This document shows positions 18,585 to 24,386 of a stretch of 64,000 bases of DNA, one piece after another (the stretch's first letter is position 1; every line of letters begins with the position of its first letter). The DNA is taken from contig JAFZQH010000015.1 in assembly GCA_017550165.1 (NCBI GenBank), positions 29,886 to 93,885 on the forward strand, written 5' to 3'. The translations under genes were made by a program, and so were the position numbers. The notes under the pieces are model-generated. The model was not told where the DNA came from. It worked only from the letters and a program-made list of their open reading frames with translations, and ran no database searches. The stretch is from Lachnospiraceae bacterium. GTDB lineage: Bacteria; Bacillota; Clostridia; Lachnospirales; Lachnospiraceae.

Positions 18585-19334
18585 TTAATATTTCGAATAT
18601 TCTTTAATAATGCTATCAAGAACAGTTTTTGCCGGTTCGGCTACTGCATCCCCAATAATCGGTATAGCCTTGACAGCCTGAAGAATAACCGCCTTTGCAA
18701 TTTCTGACTTTTGATCCCTCAGGATTTGTTTTAAATTCTTCTTCCTGTGGATGTATTTTTCACCATCTAAATGATTTTCCTCCAGGATTCTTTGGAGTTC
18801 TTCTCTCATTTGTTCCTTAGTAGCAACATCAAATGCCTCTACCATCAAATCAACAAACACCGGAGGGGTTACAACGATCAGTTGCTTCGTAAGTCTTTCT
18901 TCAGAATAACTTCCGAGCAGATATATTACGTTTTTCAGTTCTGTAAATAATCTCTGATCATAAATGTAAATCTGTACTTTACCGTCAACGAATTCAGCCT
19001 TGGGAAGTACATTTTTAAATGATTCTCTCCACTCATAAGCCTCCCTAGGATACTTCAATTCCATTCGCTCCTTAAACGAGCTTACTCTGTTCTGGGTAAT
19101 ACCAAGAACTCTGGAAAGCGAGTAGTCACTATAATCCTGCTCCTGAACGTCTTCTGACTGATACAAGCGATTAAGATAAACTGAAAACATGAATAAATCT
19201 ACTTCTGCCTTTGGGGTGGTCGCAAAGTTTGTTTTGTAATACATTTCAGCGAGTTTATCAAATGCTTCTGCCTTACTCTTATCATCCGGGAAAAGTACCC
19301 TATACCATTCTTCCGAATCGTACTCTATAAACAC
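18585..19334 (-). CDS. Unrecognised 249-residue protein, first gene of the TIR operon
   Basis: I do not recognise the family. Visible: an acidic N terminus; a possible helix-turn-helix at about 85-110 (YSLSRVLGITQNRVSSFKER); a middle alpha/beta part (QIYIYDQRLFTELKNVIYLL); a charged helical stretch (about 160-205, EQMREELQRILEE); and a C-terminal amphipathic/hydrophobic helix AKAVILQAVKAIPIIGDAVA that resembles membrane-active segments. There is no signal peptide. The start is GTG 19334 behind AGGTG. It precedes the TIR gene by 15 bp under one promoter. As partner of a TIR effector it could be a sensor, inhibitor or second effector; the sequence alone does not decide. Confidence 0.75.
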   Translation of the reverse strand: MFIEYDSEEWYRVLFPDDKSKAEAFDKLAEMYYKTNFATTPKAEVDLFMFSVYLNRLYQSEDVQEQDYSDYSLSRVLGITQNRVSSFKERMELKYPREAYEWRESFKNVLPKAEFVDGKVQIYIYDQRLFTELKNVIYLLGSYSEERLTKQLIVVTPPVFVDLMVEAFDVATKEQMREELQRILEENHLDGEKYIHRKKNLKQILRDQKSEIAKAVILQAVKAIPIIGDAVAEPAKTVLDSIIKEYSKY

Positions 19335-19390
19335 TCAAATCACCTAATCCTCTCATCAATACAATGGTACTGATTTTAAACATCATAATC

Positions 19391-19409
19391 TTATGTCGTA
19401 CGCACATAA
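19391..19409. promoter_or_regulatory. Dyad TTATGT-N7-ACATAA in the leader of the TIR operon
   Basis: The arms TTATGT and ACATAA flank CGTACGC in the untranslated leader between the probable -10 element (19420-19425) and the GTG start at 19334. It may be a second repressor site; no other copy was noticed. Confidence 0.35.
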
Positions 19410-19419
19410 ACTCATGATA

Positions 19420-19470
19420 ATTATACCACGTTTCTGTCGTATGTGATAGCAATTTGTCAATATAAATAGC
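19420..19470 (-). promoter_or_regulatory. Promoter of the TIR operon overlapped by shared regulatory block A
   Basis: On the minus strand TGGTATAAT is an extended -10 (19420-19425); the -35 position is weak (TATCAC, 19443-19448). The block at 19436-19470 overlaps this promoter and matches 19991-20025, upstream of the tandem-HTH regulator, at 30 of 35 positions in the same orientation (GTCGTAT.TGATAGCA.T.TGTCA.TATA.ATAGC). Confidence 0.6.
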
Positions 19471-19579
19471 ATCCTTTGGCGCATTAATTCCTTGTGTTTT
19501 ACGAATCGGGATAGATTACATCCGAAATTTTTCCAATTATTCTTGAACTCACGGGGCGAATGTGCTATCTTATAATCAA

Positions 19580-19664
19580 ACAAAGGCGCTACCGGTGAAT
19601 GGTTGGCCAGAATTGTGTCTAACAAGAGACCGCCACTCCAGCAGATTATTGAGTGGCGGTCGAA
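19580..19664 (+). ncRNA. Candidate antitoxin RNA 1, convergent to small toxin gene 1
   Basis: Upstream on the plus strand are TTGAAC (19543), and after 17 bases TATCTT, with TATAAT nearby. The predicted RNA begins near AAAGGCGCTACC, forms a 5' hairpin (GCTACC with GGTTGGC) and ends in the strong stem GACCGCCACTC/GAGTGGCGGTC (19629-19661). This stem also lies just after the toxin stop codon, so the two convergent transcripts would overlap at their 3' ends as in known type I toxin-antitoxin pairs. A near-copy lies at 20568-20655. Confidence 0.55.
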
Positions 19665-19674
19665 TTATTATTTA

Positions 19675-19761
19675 TCATTTATTGCGTCCGATCATGTATC
19701 CGACGCTGAAACACCCTATGCCGAAGCTGAGGATGCCTAAAAACATCTCAATACTGATCAT
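19675..19761 (-). CDS. Small hydrophobic peptide, holin-like type I toxin candidate 1
   Basis: A 28-residue peptide, MISIEMFLGI at the N terminus, one transmembrane helix rich in Gly/Phe/Ile and a GRNK C-terminal tail. The start is ATG 19761 behind AGGAAGG; an in-frame TTG two codons earlier is possible. It has the size and shape of holin-like type I toxins of Clostridia. The leader contains the hairpin motif GCTACC..GGTTGGCC also seen in the convergent RNA, and the stop codon is followed by the shared terminator stem. Promoter: TTGACA-N17-TAGAAA at 19877-19905. Toxicity is inference. Confidence 0.65.
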   Translation of the reverse strand: MISIEMFLGILSFGIGCFSVGYMIGRNK

Positions 19762-19876
19762 TGGCAACACCTTCCTATACAGTATTCCGCATTTGCGGTG
19801 TCTATATTAACGGAAGGTCCAGTCCTTCCGGAGAAGGCCAACCACTCACCATTCTTTGGTAGCACCTATGTCTATT

Positions 19877-19905
19877 TTTCTACCATGATTTCCATAAATT
19901 GTCAA
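19877..19905 (-). promoter_or_regulatory. Promoter of small toxin gene 1
   Basis: Minus strand TTGACA (19900-19905), 17-base spacer, TAGAAA (19877-19882). It gives a leader of about 110 bases before the toxin start. Confidence 0.65.
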
Positions 19906-19990
19906 GTATTTATTTACTGTTTTTACATATTATGGCTGCTGTATGATGTGCCATAGATATTATTAATAAATATGCTTCTTTTCAATTCCC

Positions 19991-20025
19991 GTCGTATTTG
20001 ATAGCATTATGTCATTATAGATAGC
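19991..20025. promoter_or_regulatory. Shared regulatory block B upstream of the tandem-HTH regulator
   Basis: A 35-bp block, 30 of 35 positions identical to block A at 19436-19470 in front of the TIR operon. It ends 31 bases before the regulator's ATG. The shared block suggests that one protein, probably this regulator, acts on both promoters (inference). Confidence 0.6.
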
Positions 20026-20056
20026 GTTTTATGACACAATCTTTCCGGGTGATTTT

Positions 20057-20506
20057 ATGAATCCGGAAAGGATTAGATTCTTAAGGGAAAACGAAGAACT
20101 GACGCAGGAGCAGATGGCAAAGATCCTTGGTTGCAAGAGGTCTGCTTATTCTTTATGGGAGATCGACAAGAATACAATCCCGCTGCACTATCTTAACAAA
20201 ATGTCTAATGCTTTCTATATCAACATTGATTATCTGGCTTTCCTGTCCGATGAAATGCGGGTTGAGTTTAATAAGAACGATATTGACCGGATAGAGCTGG
20301 GACGCAGGATCCGCCTTGCAAGACTGGCTAATAAGTTCTCTCAGGAGAAGCTTGCGGCAAAGCTCAACACCGCTCATTCTGTCATCAGTGCATATGAGTC
20401 CGGGAAGACCGCCGTTCCGACCCTGTTTATGATCGAGATCGCACGGATAACCGGGAATACACTTAACTGGTTTTTAAATAAAGAAATCTCTTTGAAGGAT
20501 CAATAA
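20057..20506 (+). CDS. Transcriptional regulator with two Xre-type HTH domains
   Basis: A 149-residue protein made of two Cro/C1-type helix-turn-helix domains in tandem. The first (about 4-62) contains LTQEQMAKILGCKRSAYSLW and the second (about 78-138) FSQEKLAAKLNTAHSVISAY. Each has the usual following helices (IPLHYLNKMSNAF; VPTLFMIEIARITG). Most Xre regulators have a single such domain, so one chain could bridge two half-sites. The start is ATG 20057, six bases after GGGTG. It lies between two toxin-like loci and diverges from the TIR operon; the 35-bp block upstream recurs at that operon's promoter. Probable local repressor. Confidence 0.85.
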   Translation: MNPERIRFLRENEELTQEQMAKILGCKRSAYSLWEIDKNTIPLHYLNKMSNAFYINIDYLAFLSDEMRVEFNKNDIDRIELGRRIRLARLANKFSQEKLAAKLNTAHSVISAYESGKTAVPTLFMIEIARITGNTLNWFLNKEISLKDQ

Positions 20507-20532
20507 AAACGCCACCAGAGTGCGGTGATATC

Positions 20533-20655
20533 TTGACAAATAATCCTAGAGCGAATACCATAAAACCATAAAGGCGCTACCGGTAAATGGTTGGCCGAGT
20601 TTATGGTTAAGAGACCGCCACGTCAGCTGATTATTGAGTGGCGGTCAAATTATTT
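20533..20655 (+). ncRNA. Candidate antitoxin RNA 2 with its promoter
   Basis: The promoter TTGACA (20533-20538), 17 bases, TACCAT (20556-20561) is followed by a predicted RNA from about 20568. It shares AAAGGCGCTACCGGT and ATGGTTGGCC with RNA 1 and ends in the stem GACCGCCAC/GTGGCGGTC (20613-20646). The opposing toxin gene is broken (20660-20680), so this RNA may have lost its target or act in trans on locus 1. Confidence 0.5.
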
Positions 20656-20659
20656 GTTA

Positions 20660-20680
20660 TCATTTATTGCGTCCGATCAT
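20660..20680 (-). pseudogene. Remnant of a second small toxin gene, cut by palindromic element 2
   Basis: The 21 bases coding MIGRNK and the stop are identical to the 3' end of toxin gene 1, as are the flanking bases leading to the terminator stem. Upstream of this the similarity stops and palindromic element 2 begins within about 15 bases. The reading frame has no start or transmembrane segment. It is best read as a gene cut by insertion or rearrangement. Confidence 0.6.
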
Positions 20681-20694
20681 AGTAGTGTATGTCT

Positions 20695-20925
20695 TGCGGC
20701 AAGGGAGTATTATGTATGCCGGCCTACTTTGTGCAGGGCAATAGAATCTCCCGCTATCCCGTGCTACCCACAGCGTATCCGAGCCCGGATGGCGAGGAAG
20801 TCGGACACAAGCCATGGATGGCGATTGTCCGACGCTAGCGTCACATATACATCACTAAACGGGATAGAGTGGAGATTCCTTGCCCGGAGCACGTAGGCCG
20901 GAATGCATAAGACTCTCCTGCCGCA
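20695..20925 (+). repeat. Cloverleaf-like palindromic element, copy 2
   Basis: The arms of about 67 bases (from TGCGGCA at 20695 to CCCGT at 20762; from ACGGG at 20859 to TGCCGCA at 20925) are near-perfect inverse copies. Inside: stem CTATCCCGT/ACGGGATAG (20754-20762 with 20859-20867); hairpin ATCCG/CGGAT (20777-20790); hairpin GTCGGACA/TGTCCGAC (20800-20833) with loop CAAGCCATGGATGGCGAT; palindrome GACGCTAGCGTC (20831-20842). The layout is the same as copy 1 at 10406-10663. The joint CCCACAGCG, the loop and CTAAACGGGA are conserved, whereas arms and stems have changed with pairing kept. It has no coding capacity. Confidence 0.85.
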
Positions 20926-20960
20926 GGCTCACATGCGTAATAAAGCAGATAGTTAGAAAA

Positions 20961-20988
20961 GACCGCCACTTCAGCTTGAGTGACAGTC
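20961..20988 (-). terminator. Decayed toxin/antitoxin terminator stem on the far side of element 2
   Basis: On the minus strand GACTGTCACT pairs imperfectly with AGTGGCGGTC and is followed by TTTTC. It resembles the stems at 19629 and 20613, and AATAAA-type toxin-tail bases lie beside it. Likely a relic of another module in opposite orientation, so element 2 is flanked on both sides by toxin-module debris. Confidence 0.4.
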
Positions 20989-21070
20989 GAAATCGTTTTT
21001 ACAGAGCACGAAAGAGGACATGTAAGGGCCTGGTGCTATCCATAAATAGGAATAATTTTTAAATATTGTA

Positions 21071-21099
21071 TTTATAGAATCTGTATTTCGTGTTAATAT
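21071..21099 (+). promoter_or_regulatory. Promoter of small toxin gene 3
   Basis: TTTATA (21071-21076), 17-base spacer, TAATAT (21094-21099). The leader starts near ACAAGCTGCCG and forms the 5' hairpin GCTGCC..GGTTAGC. Confidence 0.45.
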
Positions 21100-21177
21100 A
21101 TTCAACAAGCTGCCGCATGCGGTAAGTGGTTAGCCGAAACACTATCCCGGTTTGTGGGAGAAATGTGGAGGGGGGTG

Positions 21178-21273
21178 ATGCCAATGGACGTAATTGAATT
21201 GATTACTGTTCTTGGATATACCCTGACTGTGTTCAGTCTGGGTATTTGCTTAGGCAGATACACAAAAAAATAA
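21178..21273 (+). CDS. Small hydrophobic peptide, holin-like type I toxin candidate 3
   Basis: A 31-residue peptide beginning MPMDVIELITVL, with one transmembrane helix ending GICLGR and a YTKK tail. I chose ATG 21178 because GGAGG lies six bases upstream; ATG 21184 is the alternative. It resembles toxin 1 in size, helix and basic GR-containing tail but not in detail. The stop lies at the base of a stem AACCACTTC/GAAGTGGTT whose minus-strand reading is a terminator for the convergent RNA at 21264-21348. Function as a membrane toxin is inference. Confidence 0.65.
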   Translation: MPMDVIELITVLGYTLTVFSLGICLGRYTKK

Positions 21274-21348
21274 CCACTTCCCAGTCCGAAGTGGTTACCA
21301 AAAAATAAACACTAAAGGCTGACCGCTTACTCGGCAGCTCTTTTTTAT
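21264..21348 (-). ncRNA. Candidate antitoxin RNA 3, convergent to toxin gene 3
   Basis: The promoter on the minus strand is TTGACA (21378-21383), 17 bases, TACTAT (21355-21360). The RNA would start near 21348, form the 5' hairpin GCTGCC/GGTCAGC (compare GCTACC/GGTTGGC in RNA 1, with a compensated pair) and end at stem AACCACTTC/GAAGTGGTT followed by seven T. Its 3' end overlaps the toxin message. Confidence 0.6.
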
Positions 21349-21412
21349 GACTATATAGTATTCTTAATAGGATTATATGTCAAGCCCTTAGCGCGATAGC
21401 GGTCGGATTATT

Positions 21413-21847
21413 TTACCCGGTGACTTCCCTTAACCGTGTCTTCAGGGTTCGGTATCTTTCATATTTTTCAGCCATCAACAAATGAACTGAGCGGAACTGT
21501 TCTACACTGTTTGCGTAATCCAATGGCTTGCCTTCAAACTGTTCACATGTAAGGTCGAACTTACAGTCGCCCACTACATTGTAACAATGATAGAATCCGC
21601 CGGGGCACAAGATGCCGTAGACTTTTCCGCCGAAGATGTCCTGGGCCAGGAATGCCGTGACTGCACATTGCCCCAGGGTCATGTTATCCTTTGTCCATCT
21701 GCTCCTCATCCTGGGAGCGCATGTCTCCGGACACCAGGCCTTAGTCAGTGCATCGTAAAGATCTCTGGGATTCCCGATCCCTTTGTATATTCGATTGATA
21801 GGGGCAATATCAGCGTTTTGCCAGCCCCAAAACCTGTATTCTTTCAT
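21413..21847 (-). CDS. YunG-like protein of unknown function
   Basis: About 144 residues. The core LGQCAVTAFLAQDIFGG followed by HCYNVVGDCKFDLTCEQF matches the YunG-like family (small cytosolic proteins with conserved Cys and His, probably a papain/transglutaminase-like fold). The reaction is unknown. I chose ATG 21847, with AAGGA seven bases upstream at the end of maf, over the in-frame ATG at 21874, which lacks a ribosome binding site and would overlap maf. It is the last gene of a CDF-maf-yunG operon on the minus strand. Confidence 0.65.
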   Translation of the reverse strand: MKEYRFWGWQNADIAPINRIYKGIGNPRDLYDALTKAWCPETCAPRMRSRWTKDNMTLGQCAVTAFLAQDIFGGKVYGILCPGGFYHCYNVVGDCKFDLTCEQFEGKPLDYANSVEQFRSVHLLMAEKYERYRTLKTRLREVTG

Positions 21848-21854
21848 ATTTTCC

Positions 21855-22448
21855 TTATTCTTTATATTGCTCATCTTTTATCCCGGCGATCCTTTTCATA
21901 AGCGCCTCCACGGGAAGGCCCACCACATTGTTGTAGTCTCCGATAGTTTCTTCCACCAGGCGTCTGCCCAAGCCTTGAATACCGTAGGCTCCGGCTTTGT
22001 CATTGGGCTCATCTGTGGCTATATATTCTTCTATCTCCTGATCCGAAAGGCTTCGGAACTTTACCTTCGTACATTCTGAAAATGTTTCATTGATCTTCCC
22101 GTCCGGAGAGATCAGGGCCACTCCGGTATATACCTCATGCTCTCTGCCCGAAAGAGCCCTGAGCATCGAAAATGCGTCCGCCTTGTCTTTCGGTTTCCCA
22201 AGGATCTTCCCGTCAAGGACAACAACTGTATCCGCTCCGATAACAATCGTCTTATCCCGTCTTTTATCTTTTTCATTTTCGGCTACCCAGGAAGCCTTCC
22301 GGCTCGCCAAAGACATTACCGTCTCTTCAGCAGTCAGGGCCGGGTCTATTACTTCCTCACATTCAGCCGGGATCACCTCGAACTCCAAGCCGGCCTTTTC
22401 CATTAGTTCTTTTCTTCTGGGTGATCCACTGGCCAGTATGACCTTCAT
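21855..22448 (-). CDS. maf: Maf nucleotide pyrophosphatase
   Basis: About 197 residues of the Maf/HAM1 superfamily, which hydrolyses dTTP, UTP and modified nucleotides to monophosphates and so keeps them out of DNA and RNA. Signatures: ILASGSPRRKELM at the N terminus (substrate-binding SxSPRR), FEVIPAECEE, TIVIGADTVVVLDG (catalytic Asp region), ALSGREHEVYTGV, and GAYGIQGLGRRLVEETIGDYNNVVGLP at the C terminus. I chose ATG 22448 behind AAGGAAGG over 22475, because MKVILASGSPRR is the family's normal start. The gene overlaps neither neighbour. Confidence 0.92.
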   Translation of the reverse strand: MKVILASGSPRRKELMEKAGLEFEVIPAECEEVIDPALTAEETVMSLASRKASWVAENEKDKRRDKTIVIGADTVVVLDGKILGKPKDKADAFSMLRALSGREHEVYTGVALISPDGKINETFSECTKVKFRSLSDQEIEEYIATDEPNDKAGAYGIQGLGRRLVEETIGDYNNVVGLPVEALMKRIAGIKDEQYKE

Positions 22449-22453
22449 CACTC

Positions 22454-23599
22454 TTATTCCTTCCTTTCCCTGCATATCTCCCCGAAGTCCATATCCATGG
22501 CAACCGCGAATGTATACTCCGGATATTTTCCCTTTAATTCTTCAAGTATCTCATTAAAGACCGCCTGGCGGCTTGGTGCATCAAAACTTAAGACAACATC
22601 GAAACGGACGGCATTATCCTTTTTGTTGAAATAAAATCCGTGGCTCTGCCTTACATACTCATGGGCCAATACACATCTGCCGATCTCTTCCTTTAGTTTC
22701 ATAACCTCGGGGTCTTTTGTATTTACAGAGTAAACGCCCACTGCCGTAAGAAGCACCCGATGCTTTGTGTAGACCTCGACCATTATTTCCCTTGTAAGCT
22801 CATCAAGCCTTGTAAGAGAACAGTTGTCGTCCAGCTCGATATGGATGGAACCGTTATAGGTGTCGGGTCCGTAATTATGAAGTATAAGATCATACGCTCC
22901 CTTCACCTCAGGAAATGAACGTACTGTTTTCTTAATGGCCTGCAGCAGTTCAACATCACCGGGCTCTCCCAGTAGCTTTGATACTGTCTCGGAAAGCATT
23001 TCAAATCCGGCTTTGATTATAATTAATGAAATAATAGCTCCGAGATAAGCTTCCAGTGATACATGCATGAATGTAAAGATCAAGGCCGCCACAAGAGTTG
23101 CAGAAGATATTACCGAATCAAGCAGGGCATCTTTTCCGGAGTTGACCAGTGAATCGGAATTAACCTTGTCTCCCATCCGTTTTACATACAAGCCCAGAAC
23201 GATCTTTACAAGGACTGCTATCCCCACCATAACCAGTGATATGATCGAATAGTCCGGTGCCTCCGGATGGATTATGGCCTTAACGGATTCCACAAGGGAT
23301 GTGATGCCGGCATAAAAAACGATGATTGCAATGATCAGGGAACTGAAATATTCGATCCTGCCGTATCCGAAGGGGTGTTTTTTGTCCGCTTCGCGCCCGG
23401 CCAGCTTTGCCCCTATTATGGTGATAACAGAACTCAGGGCATCCGACAGGTTATTTACAGCGTCAAGGATGATCGCGATGGAATTACTGAGTAAGCCTAT
23501 AATTGCTTTAACGATGACCAAAAACACATTGGCAGCGATCCCGACCACGCTTGTCCTTATTATGAGTTTCTCACGATCCTTCACTTCATCATTTGGCAT
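22454..23599 (-). CDS. Cation diffusion facilitator family transporter
   Basis: About 381 residues with six transmembrane helices (residues ~15-215) and a C-terminal cytosolic metal-sensing domain (about 216-300: LLQAIKKTVRSFPEVKGAYDL, DTYNGSIHIELDD). The metal sites on helices 2 and 5 read NNLSD and DALLD (Asn/Asp type) rather than the HxxxD of zinc exporters, so manganese or iron export is more likely than zinc (inference). About 80 residues beyond the usual domain contain VGVYSVNTKDPEV, also common in Firmicute members. ATG 23599 has GGGGGG at proper spacing; ATG 23605 abuts it. Confidence 0.88.
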   Translation of the reverse strand: MPNDEVKDREKLIIRTSVVGIAANVFLVIVKAIIGLLSNSIAIILDAVNNLSDALSSVITIIGAKLAGREADKKHPFGYGRIEYFSSLIIAIIVFYAGITSLVESVKAIIHPEAPDYSIISLVMVGIAVLVKIVLGLYVKRMGDKVNSDSLVNSGKDALLDSVISSATLVAALIFTFMHVSLEAYLGAIISLIIIKAGFEMLSETVSKLLGEPGDVELLQAIKKTVRSFPEVKGAYDLILHNYGPDTYNGSIHIELDDNCSLTRLDELTREIMVEVYTKHRVLLTAVGVYSVNTKDPEVMKLKEEIGRCVLAHEYVRQSHGFYFNKKDNAVRFDVVLSFDAPSRQAVFNEILEELKGKYPEYTFAVAMDMDFGEICRERKE

Positions 23600-23757
23600 A
23601 TTCATCCCCCCATAATCTTTTAAGATGTAAACAACATCATAATATCATATTCTGTCTTTTATTGCTTAAGCATATTCCGATTATCGCCGATATTATCTTA
23701 GAAAAGGACTTCTGCGCAAAAATGGATTTTGAAAGCGATAAAACTCCATGAAAGGAC

Positions 23758-24366
23758 GTGAAGTACTTGACTATCTCTGATATTTCAACAAAGTATAACA
23801 TCACCGCCGCATCTTTTAATGCTCGCATCGCTGATGAAACCTCTGATAATGAAAATGATTTCAAGAGTATGTTCCTGGCTCAGAAACAGCAGCTGGGTGA
23901 GAAGATCCTCTCAGGAGACACTACGCCTAAGTTCTCCATCGGGGCGCAGGAATACTCTAATGATGAGTGGAATACACTGATGCGGCGCATCGACATCGCC
24001 ATCGACTCCGACGATAATTCATCGATCATTGACTACCTAAAGGGTAATGATCGGAACTGCCCATACTCCGCTCTGGCCAAGGACGGGATCATTGAATACA
24101 ACGGCGTGTTTTTTACATGTGATTATGACAACAATACAATTTGTCTCGGAAGCATGGCCGAAGGTGAAGATATCATAACCGTTAATCTTCCCAGCGGCGG
24201 CACTTTAAAGATCAATGCAGACAATGTAGATCAGATTTCAAGGTGTGCCGGGATGTTCACTCCGGAAGATTTGGACGCAATCCTCCGAGCCATTCATGAG
24301 CATGAGCACACTAAAAACAAAGAATTCCAGGTTAAAGATGAAATAAGCGCTGCCCTTTTGGGGTAG
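23758..24366 (+). CDS. Conserved hypothetical protein, about 200 residues
   Basis: I do not recognise a defined family. The protein is acidic and soluble, with no signal peptide or transmembrane segment. The N-terminal part (LTISDISTKYNITAASFNAR) is helical. The C-terminal half contains FFTCDYDNNTICLGSM and two short beta-rich lines, then a helix with HEHEH near residue 187. The start is uncertain: GTG 23758 lies only one base after GGA, whereas TTG 23767 has ten-base spacing. It stands alone between divergent and convergent minus-strand genes, and its stop codon lies inside its own terminator hairpin. Confidence 0.7.
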   Translation: MKYLTISDISTKYNITAASFNARIADETSDNENDFKSMFLAQKQQLGEKILSGDTTPKFSIGAQEYSNDEWNTLMRRIDIAIDSDDNSSIIDYLKGNDRNCPYSALAKDGIIEYNGVFFTCDYDNNTICLGSMAEGEDIITVNLPSGGTLKINADNVDQISRCAGMFTPEDLDAILRAIHEHEHTKNKEFQVKDEISAALLG

Positions 24367-24382
24367 CGCCTATTTGTTTTTT
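24347..24382. terminator. Bidirectional terminator overlapping the stop codon of the 23758 gene
   Basis: GCGCTGCCC and GGGTAGCGC pair around TTTT, followed on the plus strand by a T-rich run (24374-24382) and on the minus strand by TTATTTC. The TAG stop (24364-24366) is part of the right stem arm. It can also end the FprA transcript coming from the other side. Confidence 0.8.
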
Positions 24383-24386
24383 CCCA

